Shown: in pieces, positions 1 through 7,867 of the stretch
Layout of the letters: every line of letters begins with the position of its first letter
How positions within the stretch are numbered: position 1 is the stretch's first letter
Assembly: GCA_963666865.1 (NCBI GenBank)
Contig: OY763072.1
Location: 3,720,001-3,784,000, forward strand
Length of the DNA stretch: 64,000 nt
Direction: 5' to 3'
DNA from: Bin87 sp963666865
Lineage (GTDB): Bacteria; Chloroflexota; Dehalococcoidia; Lucifugimonadales; UBA3495
Translations under genes and position numbers: made by a program
The notes under the pieces: model-generated
Seen by the model: the letters and a program-made list of their open reading frames with translations, nothing else
Databases searched by the model: none
What the model was told of the DNA's origin: nothing

Positions 1-2
1 TC

Positions 3-200
3 ACTGCTGAGCTGCCCGTCAACGTGAACGAACTGGTCGTGACTTTGATGCGCGATGGGATCGCCAGCCAGCAACTGCTTAACGCCCTCACGGCAATAAT
101 GGCAGAATCGCCCAAACAAGATAACAGGGGCGAAAGCCAACTGCCGCCAGCTCACGACACGTGCGTAGTTTGCTCAACAGGAATCGAGCCGGCGTAGAAC
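3..200 (+). CDS. C-terminal part of an unidentified protein (5' end outside window)
   Basis: An open frame enters from the left edge and stops with TAG at 198-200, giving about 65 residues. The first half has a helical, well-composed sequence (NELVVTLMRDGIASQQLL) and a CVVC pair lies close to the C-terminus. I do not recognise the family. It is the leftmost gene of the accessory island that ends at tRNA-Gln. The two other frames on this strand are closed within the first 30 bases. It could be a chance open frame at the edge, so confidence is modest. Confidence 0.45.
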
Positions 201-360
201 AAAGGGGGCAACGACCGCTGCCGCAAAGCGAGCGGCACCAAATCACCGAAAATCCGCAAAAACTCGCGGCGGAACTGCCGCGAAAAATCAGGTTCCGAAA
301 AGGTAGCATTTTCTCAATAAATGCTTACGCTTGGCGAGGTGAGTAGGGCAGTCATTCGCC

Positions 361-1086
361 ATGAGCAATGGGCGGCCTACGATGGGAACCAACCCTACCA
401 CCACCGAGCAAGGTACACGCCAGTCGTACCTAATCCTGTTCTTCGGGACCTTCCTCCCGATGCTTCTGCTTGCCGCTTTACTGAGCAGCAAGCAAAATTG
501 GGAACCTTATGCGCCCAACTGGCTGAACGCCATGACAGAGCAACGGGTAGCATTCCTCGTAATGCTGACGGGGAACGCAGGCATAGCTGTACTAATCAGA
601 GCACTCGCCAAGGCTGGTAGAACAATCGAAACAGGGTTCGCTGGGATAGCCGGAATCGCCACATTCAGCGCGGGACACGCCCACATCACCGACGCGGGCG
701 CCTCGTGGCAAGAGCAAGTGCTCGCTGTACTGATCGCACTGACGCTCGTACCTGCCATCCCAATTGTGACGAACTGGATTTCCGCCCTACCGATGCAGTT
801 AAATCGGCTGCGGAAAAGCCAACTGGGAATGCTGCTGCTATTAGGGACGCTCTCCGTAGCCATGCCCATTGTCAGCATTCTGCTGATGGAGTGGTGGTTC
901 GATGGATACATCGCCCAAGTGCGGACGATCACGGCCCTGATTGGAAAGGCGATACTGAGCGTAGCAGGCGGTCTTTTCGCAATAGCGGTAATCGGCTACT
1001 TCGTTTGGCTACCATTGAGCCTGATCCTGTTCATCATTAGGAAATTCAGGAAAAAGACAGGCGGCAGACCGCCGGACGAAAAATAA
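361..1086 (+). CDS. Multi-pass membrane protein of unknown function
   Basis: This 241-residue protein begins with a short polar N-terminus and is then strongly hydrophobic. Likely membrane segments lie near residues 23-42, 65-80, 118-140, 152-175 and 190-227, and the tail is positively charged (RKFRKKTGGRPPDEK). I recognise no catalytic motif or named family. The gene lies in the island upstream of the serine recombinase and points the same way. The ATG at 361 is the first start that gives a sensible N-terminus; no strong ribosome binding site decides it. Codon use is A/C-rich at third positions, like its island neighbours and unlike the genes beyond tRNA-Gln. The gene is probably real; its role is unknown. 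Confidence 0.65.
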   Translation: MSNGRPTMGTNPTTTEQGTRQSYLILFFGTFLPMLLLAALLSSKQNWEPYAPNWLNAMTEQRVAFLVMLTGNAGIAVLIRALAKAGRTIETGFAGIAGIATFSAGHAHITDAGASWQEQVLAVLIALTLVPAIPIVTNWISALPMQLNRLRKSQLGMLLLLGTLSVAMPIVSILLMEWWFDGYIAQVRTITALIGKAILSVAGGLFAIAVIGYFVWLPLSLILFIIRKFRKKTGGRPPDEK

Positions 1087-1595
1087 AGCCGTACAGCCCG
1101 CGAACGCCGCCGGGAGCGCCCTGCCTAGATCCGCCAATACATCACTACCCAATTGGCGAAGAACGCGCCCGGTGGCCCTTTCCGGCGGAAATACGGGGCA
1201 TTCCGCGGCGTTTGTCCAACCATACGGGAAAGCACCACGCCGCGCCGCGCCTTTCGGGGTCATCTCGCTGCCAATTGATGACACCCGCCCGTAGCGCGGG
1301 AGCGCCCGCCGCCGGCACAATGTAGACGTCGCTGACCAACGGCGGCGCCGGCTGAACCCGACCAACGGGGCAGCCGGCTTGATTCGGAGCAGCAACAGCT
1401 ATCCTCTAGCCGGCACCGCTACTCTCAGATACGACTTCCAATGCCGTCGGCAAAATGCCCGGAGCCGTCATTGCGTTACCATTCAGAGCAGAAGGCAACG
1501 CGACCTGCGAAGCCACCAAGCGGACGCATCCGCTTCTGGAATTACGAAACCGTAGATACGAGTCTGCGCCACGCACCAACGAGGATAACGACAGA
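1087..1595. other. Intergenic stretch without a supported gene
   Basis: No convincing coding region is visible on either strand. The leftward frame covering 1009-1395 is Arg/Ala-rich with poor composition and overlaps the end of the preceding membrane protein gene. The right part (1467-1517) holds one copy of a 51-bp near-repeat that recurs at 3615-3665. The segment probably carries the promoter of the ADP-ribosylglycohydrolase gene. Confidence 0.5.
1467..1517 (+). repeat. 51-bp near-repeat, copy A (upstream of ADP-ribosylglycohydrolase gene)
   Basis: This stretch aligns without gaps to 3615-3665, with 42 of 51 bases identical; both contain TTGCGTTA followed by ATTCAGAGC. Each copy lies in the upstream region of an island gene, about 80 bp before the ATG at 1596 here. 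That placement suggests a shared promoter or operator. Its function is inferred only from position and conservation. Confidence 0.6.
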
Positions 1596-2723
1596 ATGAA
1601 AGACCCAGGAATAATCCAACAAGCCCCAGAGACCGCCAAACACATCGCCCAAGCAACCAGCATTGCCGATCGCGCCAGCGGAGTTCTGCTAGGACTCGCC
1701 GCCGGCAACTCGCTGGGCGGTCCAACGGAAGGCGCGCGGCACGACTACATTGCAAAGCAATACCCACAAGGCATCACCGAAATCGACCCGAGCCGCGCGA
1801 ACGAGCCCATGGACGACGACCTAGCCCAAGCAGTCGAGCTCGGAGCGGCCCTGCTAGAAGCAGGCGACCTCGCCGAAAACTTCGCCAAGCGCATGATCAC
1901 GTGGTACCGCACCAACGGCCGCGGCATCGGCATGACCACGAGAGCTGCTATCCACGAACTGGAAAACGGCACACCGGTGCCAGAAGCCGCCCGCGTTGTT
2001 TACGAACGTCGAGCCATCGCGCCCAACGGCGGCGTCATGCGATGCGCACCCATAGCCATCGCCCACCGGCAGAACCCGGAACTATTAGTCAGAGACTCTG
2101 CCATCACGTGTGCCGTCACCCACTACGCGCCCACATGCCAGTGGTCCTGCATCATCATCAACTCGACCATCGCCACGCTACTCAACGGCAACAATCCAGA
2201 CTTAGCAGCCACCTACCAGGCAGCAATAGCCGATGGCTGCCCCGACCTGGTCGCTACCGCACACAAAGACGGAATACCGACCGATGTCCTGGACGCCATC
2301 GCCAACGGCACTTCCATTCCACAGAACGCTGACTGGCTACGAAAAGACCAGAAACTGATCGGGCACACGCTGCTCGCACTGCAATGCGGGCTGTGGGCCG
2401 CAGCCACGCCACTCAACTTCGAAGACGCGCTGATCGAGATGGTCAGCACAGGCGGCGACGCCGACACCAACGGAGCAGTAGCCGGCGCGGTGCTCGGTGC
2501 CCGCTACGGCGCATCTGCCATACCGCAGCGCTGGCTAGATTGCATCCCAGAACGAGAACGAATAAAAGATCTTGCCATCAACCTGTTAGAACAAACAATA
2601 CCGCCAAACTCACCAGAAACCGGGGACCAGTCAACCGAGAATCAGCAGACGAACATGATTACTAGGTTCATCAGAAGGCGCTTGCCAAATGGTGAGCATA
2701 GTCCAAGACAACCACAAGAATGA
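1596..2723 (+). CDS. ADP-ribosylglycohydrolase family protein
   Basis: This 375-residue protein is predicted to hydrolyse ADP-ribose from proteins or small molecules, as in the DraG/ARH family. The metal- and substrate-binding motifs are in the expected order: GVLLGLAAGNSLGGPTEG near the N-terminus, MDDDLAQA, the NGGVMRCAPIAIA block, and GGDADTNGAVAGAVLGARYG near residue 300, which matches the family's GGDxDT signature. The ATG at 1596 follows a GAGG about 12 bases upstream; an earlier in-frame start would add a sequence overlapping the upstream repeat. The stop overlaps the next ATG (ATGA at 2720), so the HEPN gene is probably translationally coupled. In an accessory island it may reverse ADP-ribosylation in a toxin or defence setting, which is inference. 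Confidence 0.85.
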   Translation: MKDPGIIQQAPETAKHIAQATSIADRASGVLLGLAAGNSLGGPTEGARHDYIAKQYPQGITEIDPSRANEPMDDDLAQAVELGAALLEAGDLAENFAKRMITWYRTNGRGIGMTTRAAIHELENGTPVPEAARVVYERRAIAPNGGVMRCAPIAIAHRQNPELLVRDSAITCAVTHYAPTCQWSCIIINSTIATLLNGNNPDLAATYQAAIADGCPDLVATAHKDGIPTDVLDAIANGTSIPQNADWLRKDQKLIGHTLLALQCGLWAAATPLNFEDALIEMVSTGGDADTNGAVAGAVLGARYGASAIPQRWLDCIPERERIKDLAINLLEQTIPPNSPETGDQSTENQQTNMITRFIRRRLPNGEHSPRQPQE

Positions 2724-3565
2724 CGAACACGAGAAGTGAAACAGAACCACCACAGAGCACCGGCAGCAGCCCTCAGACACTCCAAGACACGGTGTCCCAA
2801 CCACCGCTGAAATGTAGAGCTAGATGCCCTTGTCGTCTCTTGGATGTAATCATGCCGCCATCAAGCAGACAGGCTATCGCTCTTGACGTGGTGAAGATAT
2901 ACGAACGAACCATGTCTCGTCATCTCGGCCTTAAGCCAGCCAAAGAGATCGCGGATTTGCCAAATTTCATTGGCAAGCACGATCCCAGGCTCCGGGAGAT
3001 TGCTCATCAAGTCCGAATGGCCCGCAACCGCGTCATCCATGGGAATCCGGGACAAGACGCCACGCAAGGTGACGTCTCCGTTTTGCTTCACAACGTCGAA
3101 AAGGCGCTACAGCACATCGGCAGCAAAAAATCGTTGAACGAAGTTAGGAAGAAGCGTCGGGCACTTGAGCATGGCACGTCAAGCCATGGCACCTCTGGCG
3201 ATAGCAACAACAGTACGCATAGCCGACACGGAAACCGCAACAGCAGCAGGGGGCGTGGTCGTGGGAACCACAATCCGAGAAGATACTGGAATAATCATAA
3301 TCAGCGTACGAGACCTAACCAAGGCGCGAGCAAAAGAAGACGACAACCAACTCCTCAGCGACGCAACCAACACAATCGTCAACATCCTGGAAACCGACGA
3401 GCGCACTCCGAGACCGGATTCGCAATAGGCGGCATTGCCGCACTTGGCATTGCAGTAGGTGCTTTGCTGGACGTAGCAGGGATGGATGCAATGGTTCCCT
3501 TGGGCACCATAGGAACTTGGGTAGTGCTAGGGTTCGGATACTGGTGGCAACGCATCCGCCAGTGA
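2720..3565 (+). CDS. HEPN-domain protein with C-terminal membrane segment (possibly frame-disrupted)
   Basis: The 281-residue frame starts in an ATGA overlap with the ADP-ribosylglycohydrolase gene; an internal ATG at 2852 is an alternative start that removes a low-complexity N-terminus. Residues 50-140 form a helical domain ending in RNRVIHG (R102-x4-H107), the Rx4-6H signature of HEPN RNases, with similarity in style to DUF4145-like proteins. Residues 150-232 are Arg/Asn/His/Gln-rich, which is typical of reading a gene in the wrong frame. The same DNA reads much better in frame 3171-3428. The last 45 residues again look genuine and form two hydrophobic segments (GIAALGIAVGALLDV and TWVVLGFGYWW). 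So this is either one protein with a true low-complexity linker, or two or three pieces split by indels. Confidence 0.55.
   Translation: MTNTRSETEPPQSTGSSPQTLQDTVSQPPLKCRARCPCRLLDVIMPPSSRQAIALDVVKIYERTMSRHLGLKPAKEIADLPNFIGKHDPRLREIAHQVRMARNRVIHGNPGQDATQGDVSVLLHNVEKALQHIGSKKSLNEVRKKRRALEHGTSSHGTSGDSNNSTHSRHGNRNSSRGRGRGNHNPRRYWNNHNQRTRPNQGASKRRRQPTPQRRNQHNRQHPGNRRAHSETGFAIGGIAALGIAVGALLDVAGMDAMVPLGTIGTWVVLGFGYWWQRIRQ
3171..3428 (+). CDS. Small protein in an alternative frame inside the HEPN gene
   Basis: This 85-residue frame (ATG at 3171, or TTG at 3165) lies +1 relative to the surrounding HEPN frame. It has normal acidic/basic balance and ends in the helical stretch SVRDLTKARAKEDDNQLLSD. First codon positions here are mostly G or A, a coding signature that the overlying frame lacks over the same bases. 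It stops at 3426-3428, just where the outer frame becomes credible again as a membrane segment. It may be a separate overlapping gene or the middle of the HEPN protein displaced by two compensating indels. No strong ribosome binding site supports an independent start. Function is unknown. Confidence 0.45.
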   Translation: MARQAMAPLAIATTVRIADTETATAAGGVVVGTTIREDTGIIIISVRDLTKARAKEDDNQLLSDATNTIVNILETDERTPRPDSQ

Positions 3566-3614
3566 AGCCCATGCAAACATGCGTCATCTGGCCAATGCCC
3601 AGATTTCCGCGGTC

Positions 3615-3665
3615 GTAGTTGCGTTAATATTCAGAGCGGAAGACAACCCGAACTGCGAAACCACC
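3615..3665 (+). repeat. 51-bp near-repeat, copy B (upstream of zinc-ribbon gene)
   Basis: This is the second copy of the element at 1467-1517, with 42/51 identical bases and no gaps. It ends 17 bases before the ATG at 3683. Its AT-rich core (GTTAATATTC) could be part of a promoter. The shared element suggests that the two downstream genes are co-regulated within the island. Confidence 0.6.
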
Positions 3666-3682
3666 CCAAAGGAATCCCAGTC

Positions 3683-4207
3683 ATGACCACATTGGAAAGC
3701 CCAACCATCTACGTTCTGGAAGGACTCATTCGCTGCCGCCGATGCGACGCCGAACTCCGGGTACGCCCGCTTGGCAACACGGACATCTTCACCTACCAAT
3801 GTCCTGTCTGCGCCGAAACCCGGCCTGCTCTACCCATGCCAGCCGACGAGCTGGAACGGTGGCTTCTTCAGCAGGTGACCAACACCGTGATGACGGAAAG
3901 CAACACCAGGATGCTGACCCAGGAAATGGCCGCCGCCGGCACCGGGCTCTCGGACGACGCCCCGGAAGCGCTGCGCTACCCAGAACGCCACCCGGACCGG
4001 GTACGCGCCATGGCGACCGACCCGGAAACATTCCTAATCCCGGCCAACGTCCCCGACGCCAGGCAACTCATGTCGAAGCTCATCAGCCACATCACGCTGG
4101 GAGACCAGGAAGCCGTGGTCCATTACGCGGTGCCCCTGCCCCAGGACAGCGCCCTGGCTGGCGCGTACCGCCAGCATCTGCCGCTACCACACGACGGAGT
4201 TGAGTAG
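3683..4207 (+). CDS. Recombinase-like zinc-ribbon protein lacking the catalytic domain
   Basis: This 174-residue protein opens with a zinc beta-ribbon (IRCRRCDAELRV, then YQCPVCAETR near residue 40). A helical segment follows, and the protein ends in a strand-like tail (EAVVHYAVPLPQDS). The order zinc ribbon, helical region, xYxxPLP tail resembles the C-terminal half of large serine recombinases. The recombinase at 5193-6839 ends comparably (TIEYAIPIPDGN). No resolvase domain or catalytic serine precedes it. It may be a decayed recombinase, or an accessory protein that uses the DNA-contact and coiled-coil parts only. The ATG at 3683 gives a natural N-terminus, and repeat copy B sits directly upstream. 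Similarity was judged by eye. Confidence 0.6.
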   Translation: MTTLESPTIYVLEGLIRCRRCDAELRVRPLGNTDIFTYQCPVCAETRPALPMPADELERWLLQQVTNTVMTESNTRMLTQEMAAAGTGLSDDAPEALRYPERHPDRVRAMATDPETFLIPANVPDARQLMSKLISHITLGDQEAVVHYAVPLPQDSALAGAYRQHLPLPHDGVE

Positions 4208-4489
4208 AACCACAGCCGCGGCCCCGGCGACAATCAGCAGGGCAACGGCGAAGTCGTAGCGCTTCCGCGAGCCATCGACCTTCTGTTGCACGAAACGGTG
4301 CGGGTCCGCTTCGTGCGCGCTAAGCACCACCCGGCCCAAGTCGGCCATCAAATCCCGCCAGAACAGATTGAGGGAATCCGCCCCATCGTCACCCGAACTA
4401 CCGTCCGGCGATTGGCCGTTGCCTGCGACAACCGGCTCCGACGCCGGCGGTGGCCCACTCTTCCCTTGCACGACTTTCCTGCGGCTCAT
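4184..4489 (-). CDS. Small protein with C-terminal membrane anchor
   Basis: This 101-residue leftward gene overlaps the end of the zinc-ribbon gene tail to tail by 24 bp. The chosen ATG (4489) is preceded by GGGAGG at good spacing; a longer in-frame start 13 codons earlier would place that site inside the gene. The protein has a basic N-terminus (MSRRKVVQGKSG) and a Gly/Asp/Ser-rich linker. An amphipathic segment (FWRDLMADLGRVVLSAHEAD) leads to a terminal hydrophobic helix (FAVALLIVAGAAAVVLLN), so it is probably a tail-anchored inner-membrane protein. I recognise no family. Confidence 0.55.
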   Translation of the reverse strand: MSRRKVVQGKSGPPPASEPVVAGNGQSPDGSSGDDGADSLNLFWRDLMADLGRVVLSAHEADPHRFVQQKVDGSRKRYDFAVALLIVAGAAAVVLLNSVVW

Positions 4490-4884
4490 CGCAAACCTCC
4501 CGGCAATCACCGCCATCCGGGAGACCAATTAGACGCGCTCGCATTCGTGTAGGGCAGCGCCGGAGCGTTGCGGTACAATCAATACTGAGCGCCATCGGGC
4601 GGGGTTCCCTGTGGGTCGGCTCACCAGGCCGTCGGAATGCGACTCCGGCGGCCTTCCAATTTTGACCAACCCAATGCCTGAGACGGTGCCTGTTGCTGGG
4701 CAGCAGAATAGCATAATCGCAGATAATAGTCTATGTGACCATGCGCCGCCGTCAGAACGGCGCCAGTAATCAGCCAATTCGTTGACTTGCCAACCCGATG
4801 ATGCTACCGTGGGGCCGGGAGAACCCCCGCCCCACGAACATTGATTTTCACTAACATTTATAGGGGGTTCCCCCGAGGTGCAAA
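4490..4884. other. Intergenic region with hairpins
   Basis: No gene is supported here. A hairpin with a GTGGGGC/GCCCCAC stem lies at 4810-4836. A TTGACT at 4783-4788, with TACCGT 17 bases after it, could be a weak promoter for the small zinc-ribbon gene at 4885. A run of Gs and Cs (GGGGGTTCCCCC) lies just before that gene's GAGGTG ribosome binding site. Confidence 0.4.
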
Positions 4885-5082
4885 ATGGCCCGGATACTGA
4901 TCCACGGATTTTCATGCGGACGTTGCAACTACCGCTGGGCTCCGAGAGCCGCTCACACTCCCGACGAGACACTGCCGAAAGAGCCGAAATTCTGCCCCAG
5001 GTGCAAAAGCCCATACTGGAACAAACCTCGCCAACTGGCGCGCGCGCCTGAGCACCGCGCAGCCGTCTGGGCATCAACCTAG
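4885..5082 (+). CDS. Small zinc-ribbon protein
   Basis: This 65-residue protein has two CxxC knuckles, CGRC near residue 11 and CPRC near residue 37, spaced as in rubredoxin-like zinc ribbons. The N-terminus MARILIHGFSCGRCNYRW and the segment FCPRCKSPYWNKPR look like a compact metal-binding fold that may contact nucleic acid or protein. GAGGTG precedes the ATG at proper spacing. It lies between the zinc-ribbon recombinase-like gene and the serine recombinase, on the same strand as both. A role in the mobile element is possible but not shown. Confidence 0.6.
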   Translation: MARILIHGFSCGRCNYRWAPRAAHTPDETLPKEPKFCPRCKSPYWNKPRQLARAPEHRAAVWAST

Positions 5083-5192
5083 ACCGGCTCAGCGACTGTG
5101 AGGCGCCAGCACAAAGCCGGCGGCAGACGGTAAATCCGTCTCACTCCGTGACGGTCAGGCGAGGGGCGTTCCCAACAGGAGAGGACGACCCC

Positions 5193-6839
5193 ATGAACTC
5201 AACTCCCAAGCGGGACAAGCCAACCCGTTACGCGGTCTACGGCCGGACGTCCAGCGAGCAGCAGGACGTCGAGAATTCCATCGCCGGCCAACGTTCCGCA
5301 GCGCAAGAGCACGTCGCCCGCACCGGCGGCGTCATCACCCAGTATTACCTGGACGAGGCCAAATCCGGCCGGGTGGACCGCCGGCCCGCGTTCCAACAGA
5401 TGATCGCGGACGCAACCGCAAGCAACCCGCCCTTCGACGCTGTCCTGGTGTGGAAGCTCAACCGGTTCGCCCGCAACGTCAAGGACATGATCCGGTACTG
5501 GGACCTGCTCGAAGAACACGAGATACCAGTGGTCTCCATCATGGAGCCAATGATGGACGGAGCCATGGGCAAGCTGATGCGCGTCATCATCGCCGGCTTC
5601 GACGAGTTCTTCTCCGAAAACATGGCCAGCGACATCAGGCGCGGCATGAAAGAATCCGCGGAAAGGGGGTTCTACCTGAGCAAACAACCGCCGATTGGCT
5701 ACCGGATCGTCAAAGTATCCGACGGCGGGACGGCAACCGGCGACCGGTCCAAGATGCGCCCGAAGCTGGAACTGGACCCTGACCAAGAACCCGTAGCCAG
5801 ACGCATCTGGGACCTGGCCCTCAGAGACTTCTCCGTCCTGGACATCGCTCGGAAAATCGACGCCGAGGGCCATCTCACCAGGGATGGCAAGCGGTTCACC
5901 AGAACCAAGGTCCACAACCTACTCAGGAATCGCACCTACACCGGCTACGTGGCGTGGGACGTCAACAAGGAAACCGGCGAGCCCAGGGTCATGTCCAGGG
6001 AACCGGCCCATCCCGCCATAGTCTCACCGGAAGAATTCGACAAGGTGCAGCAGAAGCTGCGCAGCCGGGCGCCCGACGTGGTACACCCCAGAACCGCGGC
6101 CAGCGAACACGCCTTCAACGACATGGGCAAATGCGCCAAATGCGGCGGCCGGATGAAGATCAAGTCCGGCAAAGGCGGCGCCTACTACTACTTCGTCTGC
6201 GCGAAAAAGGACGACTTCGGCAAGGAAGCCTGCGACATGGCGTCCTTCTCGGAACAAAAGAACTCTCCCCGCATCATGCAGGCCATCCTTGACGACATCC
6301 TGGTCGAGGACAACCTGCGCGCGCTCATCGACACCGTGCGCCACGAAGCCAGCCCCACCAACGAAAAACAGCAGCAGCAACTGGCGAGCATCGAACAGCA
6401 GATCAAAAAGCTGAACCGGCAACAGGACCGGCTGCTCGACGCCTATCTTGAGGCTAAAATTCCGGTCACCAAGCTGAACGAACGGAGCGAAAAAATTCAG
6501 GAACAGATCGCCGAGCAGGAAAGCAAGAGGGCCGAGACGCAGTCCCTGATGGGGGACGAAGCCGTCATCCTGGACAACCCGGAACGGATAATGGCGTACG
6601 CCAAGGATGTCCGAACCTACCTTCAGCAGGACAACATCAAGAGCGTGAACGCAATCTGCAAGCGGTTCGTCAAGGCGATCTGGTTTGAGCCGGGCTACGC
6701 CACGATTGAATACGCAATCCCGATCCCGGATGGGAACCGGAAACCGGCGGCCAAGGCCAGCAAGGTGGCCCTGAGAAATCGAGTTCGCTCTACAGTACCG
6801 GATGGCTGGGGATACAGGATTCGAACCTGTGATACCTGA
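5193..6839 (+). CDS. Large serine recombinase (site-specific integrase)
   Basis: This roughly 548-residue protein has an N-terminal resolvase domain (YAVYGRTSSEQQ, likely nucleophile Ser20) and a recombinase domain from about residue 185. A zinc ribbon follows (CAKCGGRMKI near residue 313, then FVCAKKDDFG), then a long coiled coil rich in Gln/Glu/Lys and a C-terminal strand. Such enzymes catalyse integration and excision of mobile elements. The ATG at 5193 follows AGGAGAGG; the upstream in-frame start would add an unlikely leader. The last codons lie inside tRNA-Gln on the opposite strand (the peptide GYRIRTCDT is tRNA read-through), so the gene abuts or overlaps an attachment site. It is the strongest evidence that 1-6876 is an integrated element. 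Confidence 0.93.
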   Translation: MNSTPKRDKPTRYAVYGRTSSEQQDVENSIAGQRSAAQEHVARTGGVITQYYLDEAKSGRVDRRPAFQQMIADATASNPPFDAVLVWKLNRFARNVKDMIRYWDLLEEHEIPVVSIMEPMMDGAMGKLMRVIIAGFDEFFSENMASDIRRGMKESAERGFYLSKQPPIGYRIVKVSDGGTATGDRSKMRPKLELDPDQEPVARRIWDLALRDFSVLDIARKIDAEGHLTRDGKRFTRTKVHNLLRNRTYTGYVAWDVNKETGEPRVMSREPAHPAIVSPEEFDKVQQKLRSRAPDVVHPRTAASEHAFNDMGKCAKCGGRMKIKSGKGGAYYYFVCAKKDDFGKEACDMASFSEQKNSPRIMQAILDDILVEDNLRALIDTVRHEASPTNEKQQQQLASIEQQIKKLNRQQDRLLDAYLEAKIPVTKLNERSEKIQEQIAEQESKRAETQSLMGDEAVILDNPERIMAYAKDVRTYLQQDNIKSVNAICKRFVKAIWFEPGYATIEYAIPIPDGNRKPAAKASKVALRNRVRSTVPDGWGYRIRTCDT

Positions 6840-6876
6840 TCCAGAGTCAGGCGTCTTACCACTAGACTAATCCCCA
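6803..6876 (-). tRNA. tRNA-Gln (anticodon CTG)
   Basis: On the minus strand the acceptor stem TGGGGAT pairs with ATCCCCA. The D stem is GTCT/AGAC, the anticodon loop CTCTGGA gives CTG, and the T loop is TTCGAAT. The discriminator is G and CCA is encoded (6805-6803). The 3' half overlaps the last codons of the serine recombinase gene on the other strand, marking the tRNA 3' end as the probable attachment site of the island. Confidence 0.95.
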
Positions 6877-6952
6877 GCGTTAGTCCATTCTATCGGGGAG
6901 GCCCGGAAATTTCAACGCGATGGAACCGCGACTAACTCAAGGAGACACGACC

Positions 6953-7819
6953 ATGCAACTGGGAGCCATCTTTCCCCAAACCGAAATCGGCGCAGACCCC
7001 ATCGCCGTGAAGGACTTCGCCCAGGCAGCTGAATCGCTGGGCTACGAGCACCTGCTGGTATTCGACCATGTGCTGGGCGCCGACCACACCCAGCGCGAGG
7101 AGTGGAACCGCCCTTACAACAAGGACGATATGTTCCACGAACCCTTTGTGATGTTCGGCTACCTGGCCGCCCTGACCGAGAAGATCGAGTTCTGCACCGG
7201 CATCATCATCCTGCCCCAGCGTCAAACCGCCCTGGTGGCCAAGCAGACCGCTGAGGTGGACGTCCTGACCAACGGCCGCCTGCGGCTGGGCATCGGCGTG
7301 GGCTGGAACGAGGTTGAGTTCGAGGCGCTGGGCGAGAACTGGGAGAACCGGGGACGCCGCTCTGCCGAGCAGATTGAAGTCATGCGGATGCTCTGGACGC
7401 AGGAAGTGGTCAACTACGAAGGGCGGTATCACAAGATCACCCATGCCGGGATCAACCCGCTGCCCGTGCAGCGTCCCATCCCCGTCTGGTTCGGCGGCGG
7501 CGCGCCCCAGGTGGTGCGGCGCATCGCCCGCATGGGAGACGGCTGGTTCCCGCAGTTCCAGCCCGACGGCGCCGGCCGGGAACGCCTGGAGGAGATGCGC
7601 GAGCTGGCCCGGGGCTACGGGCGGGACCCGTCCGCCATCGGTGTAGAGGGCCGCGCGTCCCTGGCCGACAGCAACAACCCCGACGACTGGAACCGCCTCG
7701 CCTCCGACTGGAGCGACGCCGGCGCCACCCACTTCTCCGTCAACACCATGCGCGCCGGCCTGAAGGGTCCCGACCAGCACATTGAGGCGATACGGCGGTT
7801 CAAGGAAGCGGTGGGCTGA
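6953..7819 (+). CDS. LLM class F420-dependent oxidoreductase
   Basis: This 288-residue protein belongs to the bacterial luciferase-like monooxygenase superfamily, a TIM barrel that uses F420 or FMN for hydride transfer. Typical blocks are the N-terminal MQLGAIFPQTEIGADP, EFCTGIIILPQRQTALVAKQ, the RLRLGIGVGWNEVEFEALG motif near residue 115, and PIPVWFGGGAPQVVRR. The pattern best matches the TIGR03619-like subgroup. The ATG at 6953 follows AAGGAGA; an upstream ATG (6920) lies too close to the tRNA and lacks this site. It is the first gene beyond the tRNA, where codon use changes to strongly GC-rich. The substrate is unknown. Confidence 0.9.
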   Translation: MQLGAIFPQTEIGADPIAVKDFAQAAESLGYEHLLVFDHVLGADHTQREEWNRPYNKDDMFHEPFVMFGYLAALTEKIEFCTGIIILPQRQTALVAKQTAEVDVLTNGRLRLGIGVGWNEVEFEALGENWENRGRRSAEQIEVMRMLWTQEVVNYEGRYHKITHAGINPLPVQRPIPVWFGGGAPQVVRRIARMGDGWFPQFQPDGAGRERLEEMRELARGYGRDPSAIGVEGRASLADSNNPDDWNRLASDWSDAGATHFSVNTMRAGLKGPDQHIEAIRRFKEAVG

Positions 7820-7867
7820 ACGGACGCCGCCCCGGTGTCCCGTACCCGCTCCGAGGAGGCATCTGCC

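Noticed and set aside
1009..1395. Leftward open frame of 128 codons
   Set aside because: Arg/Ala-rich composition, no motif, and it overlaps the end of the credible membrane-protein gene.
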